Source: Solanum dulcamara (Eukaryota > Streptophyta > Magnoliopsida > Solanales > Solanaceae). Taken from it: a stretch of DNA of 64,000 nt. Where the stretch lies: NCBI RefSeq assembly GCF_947179165.1, contig NC_077239.1, positions 71,568,134 through 71,632,133 of the forward strand, given 5' to 3'. A program made the position numbers and the translations under genes. The first letter of the stretch is position 1; the number at the start of each line of letters is the position of its first letter. A model generated the notes under the pieces. It made no database searches, had not been told where the DNA came from, and saw nothing but the letters and a program-made list of their open reading frames with translations. This document shows positions 59,352 to 64,000 of this stretch, piece after piece.

Positions 59352-59623
59352 TGTTATGAATTAACTTAACTTAGCAATTAGCAAAATAATTAAAAGGAGA
59401 TATATTGGAAAGAGAAAGTAGAAACAATAGAGAAAAGAGAAATGCCGTGTAGTATGTTTTTGTATCTGTATCTGTGTATGTTCTTTGCCATGCTAAAAGA
59501 TGGAAATATATATAGGCTAGGTATAAAGTGAAAACTAGTGGGTTGCCCACTTTCAGTGGCCCCCACGTGAATAGAAATATAATTGATAGTGTACAACCAA
59601 ATACCACCACTAACTATCTAACA
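59352..59623 (-). repeat. 5' LTR of Copia B
   Basis: Same 272-bp length and ends as the 54263 copy. TATATATAGGC at about 59508 is shared by both. Gypsy-derived sequence begins exactly at 59624. Confidence 0.9.
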
Positions 59624-60334
59624 TAGCAATAAAGATTTGGGGACGACTGCCCTGCCCTCGCCCCTTGTCTTCCGTATCTTCAAAGTAAGGCTTTAGTTGA
59701 CTGGCATGGAAGAGAGGGTGTATCTTCAGATGATGGGGCATATCGACCCGGTAAGAAATCTTGTCTGTCTTAGCAATGATCTCAAAAGGCCCTTCATATC
59801 ATCGAATCAGGTTTTGATTCACCTTCCTTAATGATTTGAATTGCTGGGAATTAAGTTTGACTATCACCTTATCCCCAATACGGTAATTAGTGGGACACCG
59901 CTTTCGATCAGCAAATTTCTTCATCTTTCGGACTGTTTTATCAAGATAGGACCTTGCAAGGTCGATTTGTTTTTCCCAGGCCTTTGCCATGTGATAAGCC
60001 CCCGGGCTCTTCAAGCCGGCGTCAACAAGTAGCGATTGAGGCATGTTGGGCTGCTGCCCAGTAGCCAATTCAAAAGGGCTCCACCCTGTGGACTCACTCT
60101 GCTGCAAATTATAGGAGAATTGGGCAGTTTCCAACAGCTTAACCCAATCCTTCTGGTTGGCACTAACGTAGTGCCGCAAATAACATTTCAAGAGCCCGTT
60201 GATCCTTTCTGTTTGCCCATCCATCTGAGGATGAAAGCTGGTGGAAAAATGTAATTCGCAAACAAGTAGGCTGAACAACTCCCTACAGAAGGTTCCAGTG
60301 AACCTTGGATCACGATCGCTAATGATGTGCTTTC
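59624..60334 (-). pseudogene. Gypsy integrase C-terminal fragment
   Basis: Minus-strand Ty3-Gypsy sequence. It begins near 60329 with HIISDRDPRFTGTF, continues FHPQMDGQTERINGLLKCYL (about 60225), FELATGQQPNMP and KMKKFADRKR, and ends in the region KTDKISYRVDMPHHLKIHP typical of the segment before a chromodomain (about 59720). Stops occur within. It lacks reverse transcriptase, RNase H and LTRs. The fragment starts exactly at the Copia B LTR edge. Confidence 0.82.
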
Positions 60335-61060
60335 TTGTTGTTAGGACTGAGCTTAGGCAAGCCGTGCACGCTGCTTAGGTTGTCCCACGCGCTGAAGAAC
60401 ATAGACTCGTGACAAGTGGTGTTAAAGCAATCATTGACCATCAACTGGTGCGCGGCAAGGGGTGGAATAATTCAAGTTCGCAGTTCCTTGTGCATTGGAA
60501 AGGGACTTCGCCAGATGAGGCAACTTGGGAGAAGTATGAAGATTTGTAGCAGTTTCACCGCAAGGTCTAAGAATACTTGTTGTTTTATGGCGTCGGGGTT
60601 TTCGCCAACTCAGGTTGGGGAACGTGTACCGCCCCGCACGCCGCTACACTAGAATCCAACAGCTTGGTGATCCAGGCAGCTTTTGAAACTGTGCCAACAT
60701 GCAGCCTGCAGCATTGGGGACAGTGAGCAGGCCTGACAACTTTTTAATATTTTATTGTTGCTTGTATAGATAGCCATAGTTAAGTGAATTATTGGGGCTT
60801 CCAGCCTTTGTTTATTTTCTGTATCTATATAAGCCCTTTGGCCAGCTCCCATTGTAACTAATCTTGAAAAATATACAATCAGAAAATTGGCAATTGCCTC
60901 CCAAAGCTTCTCCCTTATTTTCCTCTTAGCTTGCGGTTGTTTGTTTGGACTTTGTGAACATTTTTCGTCTTGCACTTGTTGTGCTTTCTTGTTGTTAGGA
61001 CTGAGCTTAGGCAAGCCGCTCACGCTGCTTAGGTTGTCCCACGCAATAGGCCCGTGACAC
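60326..61060 (+). mobile_element. Internally deleted chromovirus: LTR end, chromodomain, 3' LTR
   Basis: Plus strand. The last 80-90 bases of an LTR (60326-60414, ending CGTGACA) are followed at once by a chromodomain-coding piece, a purine-rich tract (GGTTGGGGAACG) and an LTR of about 435 bp (60625-61059). That LTR starts TGTACCGCCCC and ends CGTGACA, with a TATA-like CTATATAAGCC at about 60823. The two LTR ends share GGACTGAGCTTAGGCAAGCC and GCTGCTTAGGTTGTCCCACG. CTTTC occurs at 60330-60334 and 61061-61065 and may be its target duplication. Confidence 0.65.
60420..60570 (+). pseudogene. Gypsy chromodomain fragment
   Basis: Reading about 50 codons from 60422: KAIIDHQLVRGKG, then SQFLVHWKGTSPDEATWEKY and WQFHRKV, the chromodomain pattern at the C-terminus of chromovirus integrases. 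There it recognises histone marks and guides insertion. It is cut from the rest of pol. Confidence 0.75.
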
Positions 61061-61192
61061 CTTTCTAGTATCTTCAATTACCTTTAAGTGGAGATTCCCA
61101 TCAGTCACCACGTTGGTTATCACAACACATGGTGGCATAAAAAATAAACAATCTTTATTGTTGCCGACATCAGCTGCAAGATTGTTAGCATC
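61061..61192 (-). pseudogene. Unassigned coding-like remnant
   Basis: About 43 codons are open on the minus strand (NNLAADVGNNKDCLFFMPP, then VVTDGNLHLKVIEDTRK). The tone is coding-like and it flanks the Gypsy fragments, but I cannot place it in a Gypsy domain. The T-run and ATT tract begin directly after it. Confidence 0.3.
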
Positions 61193-63027
<1,835 letters not shown>

Positions 63028-63520
63028 TGTTGATGGCACTTATTGGAATTCACTCAAGATCACAATTAAATTATTAGATAAAGATAATGAATGAAAAAGG
63101 AACACTAACCTTGTTTCATACTTGTTTGAAAAAACTTGATCTTCTAAAACTTAAATAAATGCTTTTTTAATATTTTTTTATGAGATGGAGGGAGAAGAGA
63201 AAAGGCATCATCTTCTGATTTAGGGACCATTCTTTTTAAAAGTACCTTTTTCGAGAATGTCTTTTTATGAAAGGTGTGTTTTCTTAAAATGTCTTTTCAT
63301 GAAAAAATATCTTTTTCTTATAAGTTTTCATCATAATTATAAATAAAATTCATGAGTTTTAAATTATTTAAAATAAACTCAGATTAATAGATATTTACAG
63401 TTTAGTCCCAAATATATAATACCTTATTAAATTTTAAAAAAAAAAGGACTTCTTTAAATGACAACATATCTATATACAAATATATTAATATATGAGTTCA
63501 TAAAATAAAAAATTACTAAC
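63028..63520 (-). repeat. LTR of the Copia A family, unpaired
   Basis: About 493 bp matching the 45536-48518 LTR without its nested element, in the same orientation. On the minus strand it starts GTTAGTAATTTTTTATTTTA and ends CATCAACA. No primer-binding site follows on its inner side and flanks show no duplication with 45536. It may be the displaced 5' LTR of Copia A or a solo LTR. Confidence 0.7.
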
Positions 63521-64000
63521 CGCATAAACAATAGAAAGACAATTTCTTGTTATTCTTTTTTTGGGGGAAGGGGTGGGGGTAGAATTATATCATTCAAGTT
63601 TTGTTGTTCCTGCTTCTAGGTAAGCTGGTTAAATTTTGGGGAATACACATTTATCGGTGAGGATAAATCTCATACACGCTTCAAACTTTCGAGAATATTC
63701 TTTATGCATTAGTAAATGGTTTGGGAGACGAAAGGCAAGCACATTCTTCTACTAGTTAAGACTCAAAATTTGAAGATTTGAGGTCAATAGAATTGAATCC
63801 CTACCTACAAGAGATTTCACATATGAGATTAGGAATAATACAAAGGCTGATATTGCAAATATCAAAGCGAAAGGTAAAGTAATTGTAAACAAGCCTGTTA
63901 TATATCTAAAAAATCTCAAAGAATTTAATTAAAAGGAAAGAATGTAACAAAGATGATTGCATGCAGTGCAACATGGATTTAGAACTTTTAAAGTCCCCTG
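63521..64000. other. Spacer to window end
   Basis: Contains a G-rich stretch near 63563-63579 (three G-runs only) and no recognisable gene. Confidence 0.4.

Larger units (their letters stand above)
54263..59623 (-). mobile_element. Copia element B, nearly full length (5361 bp)
   Basis: A minus-strand Ty1-Copia element with both LTRs, each 272 bp and TG...CA bounded (54263-54534 and 59352-59623). A hand count gives about 15 differences between them, so about 94-95% identity. The polypurine tract AAGGGGGAG abuts the 3' LTR. Inside the 5' LTR the sequence CGTTATCAGCACGAAG matches the usual initiator-tRNA site only in TATCAG. The flanks (ATTTT before 54263, TAGCA after 59623) do not form a target duplication. 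Confidence 0.88.

Noticed and set aside
63563..63579. G-quadruplex near the window end
   Set aside because: Only three G-runs are present, so the motif is not complete.

Overview
This window is nuclear DNA from a flowering plant, most likely a member of the Solanaceae. The reasons are spliced genes, strongly AT-rich spacers, dense nested retrotransposons, MITEs, and RTE-type LINE 3' ends and Au-type SINE pieces of the kind common in tomato, potato and tobacco relatives. Species cannot be fixed from the sequence alone.

I can support only three host genes. A PNRC-motif proline-rich protein lies on the minus strand at 2293-2940. An intronless HSP20-like protein lies on the plus strand at 36278-36769. 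A seed-maturation LEA (SMP-repeat) gene with three exons lies on the plus strand at 43811-45397. They look like independent genes, with no operon-like linkage. One diverged plastid ndhB fragment (a NUPT) sits at 5082-5351.

Most of the rest is transposon. 7.6-12.9 kb: an RTE LINE inserted into a tRNA-derived SINE head, with a 2.16-kb solo LTR inside the LINE. 13-14.3 kb: a Helitron-like 3' end with tandem repeats, a SINE and a Stowaway-type MITE. 14.8-17.1 kb: a 5'-truncated L1 LINE with an RNase H domain. 19.3-22.7 kb: a Mutator-like MITE, then a region of TGATACAT repeats. 23.5-29.3 kb: foldback elements, minisatellites, a hAT-type MITE and an Au SINE piece. 30.8-35.5 kb: two RTE fragments and two MITEs. 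38.5-39.5 kb: a long-TIR Mutator-like element. 42-43.3 kb: a Copia fragment. 45.5-63.5 kb: a nested complex of two degenerate Copia elements, a solo LTR inside one Copia LTR, a truncated L1, Gypsy pieces and a 1.6-kb (ATT)n tract.

Insertion order can be read from target-site duplications at many junctions, and these are the strongest evidence here. All transposon reading frames seen are broken. I found no tRNA or rRNA gene, no CRISPR array, and no convincing new multi-gene system. The most unusual objects are the (ATT)n tract, a 19-bp SINE insertion bounded by perfect 15-bp duplications, and the TGATACAT repeat region. Coordinates of degenerate repeats are approximate; those with stated duplications were read base by base.
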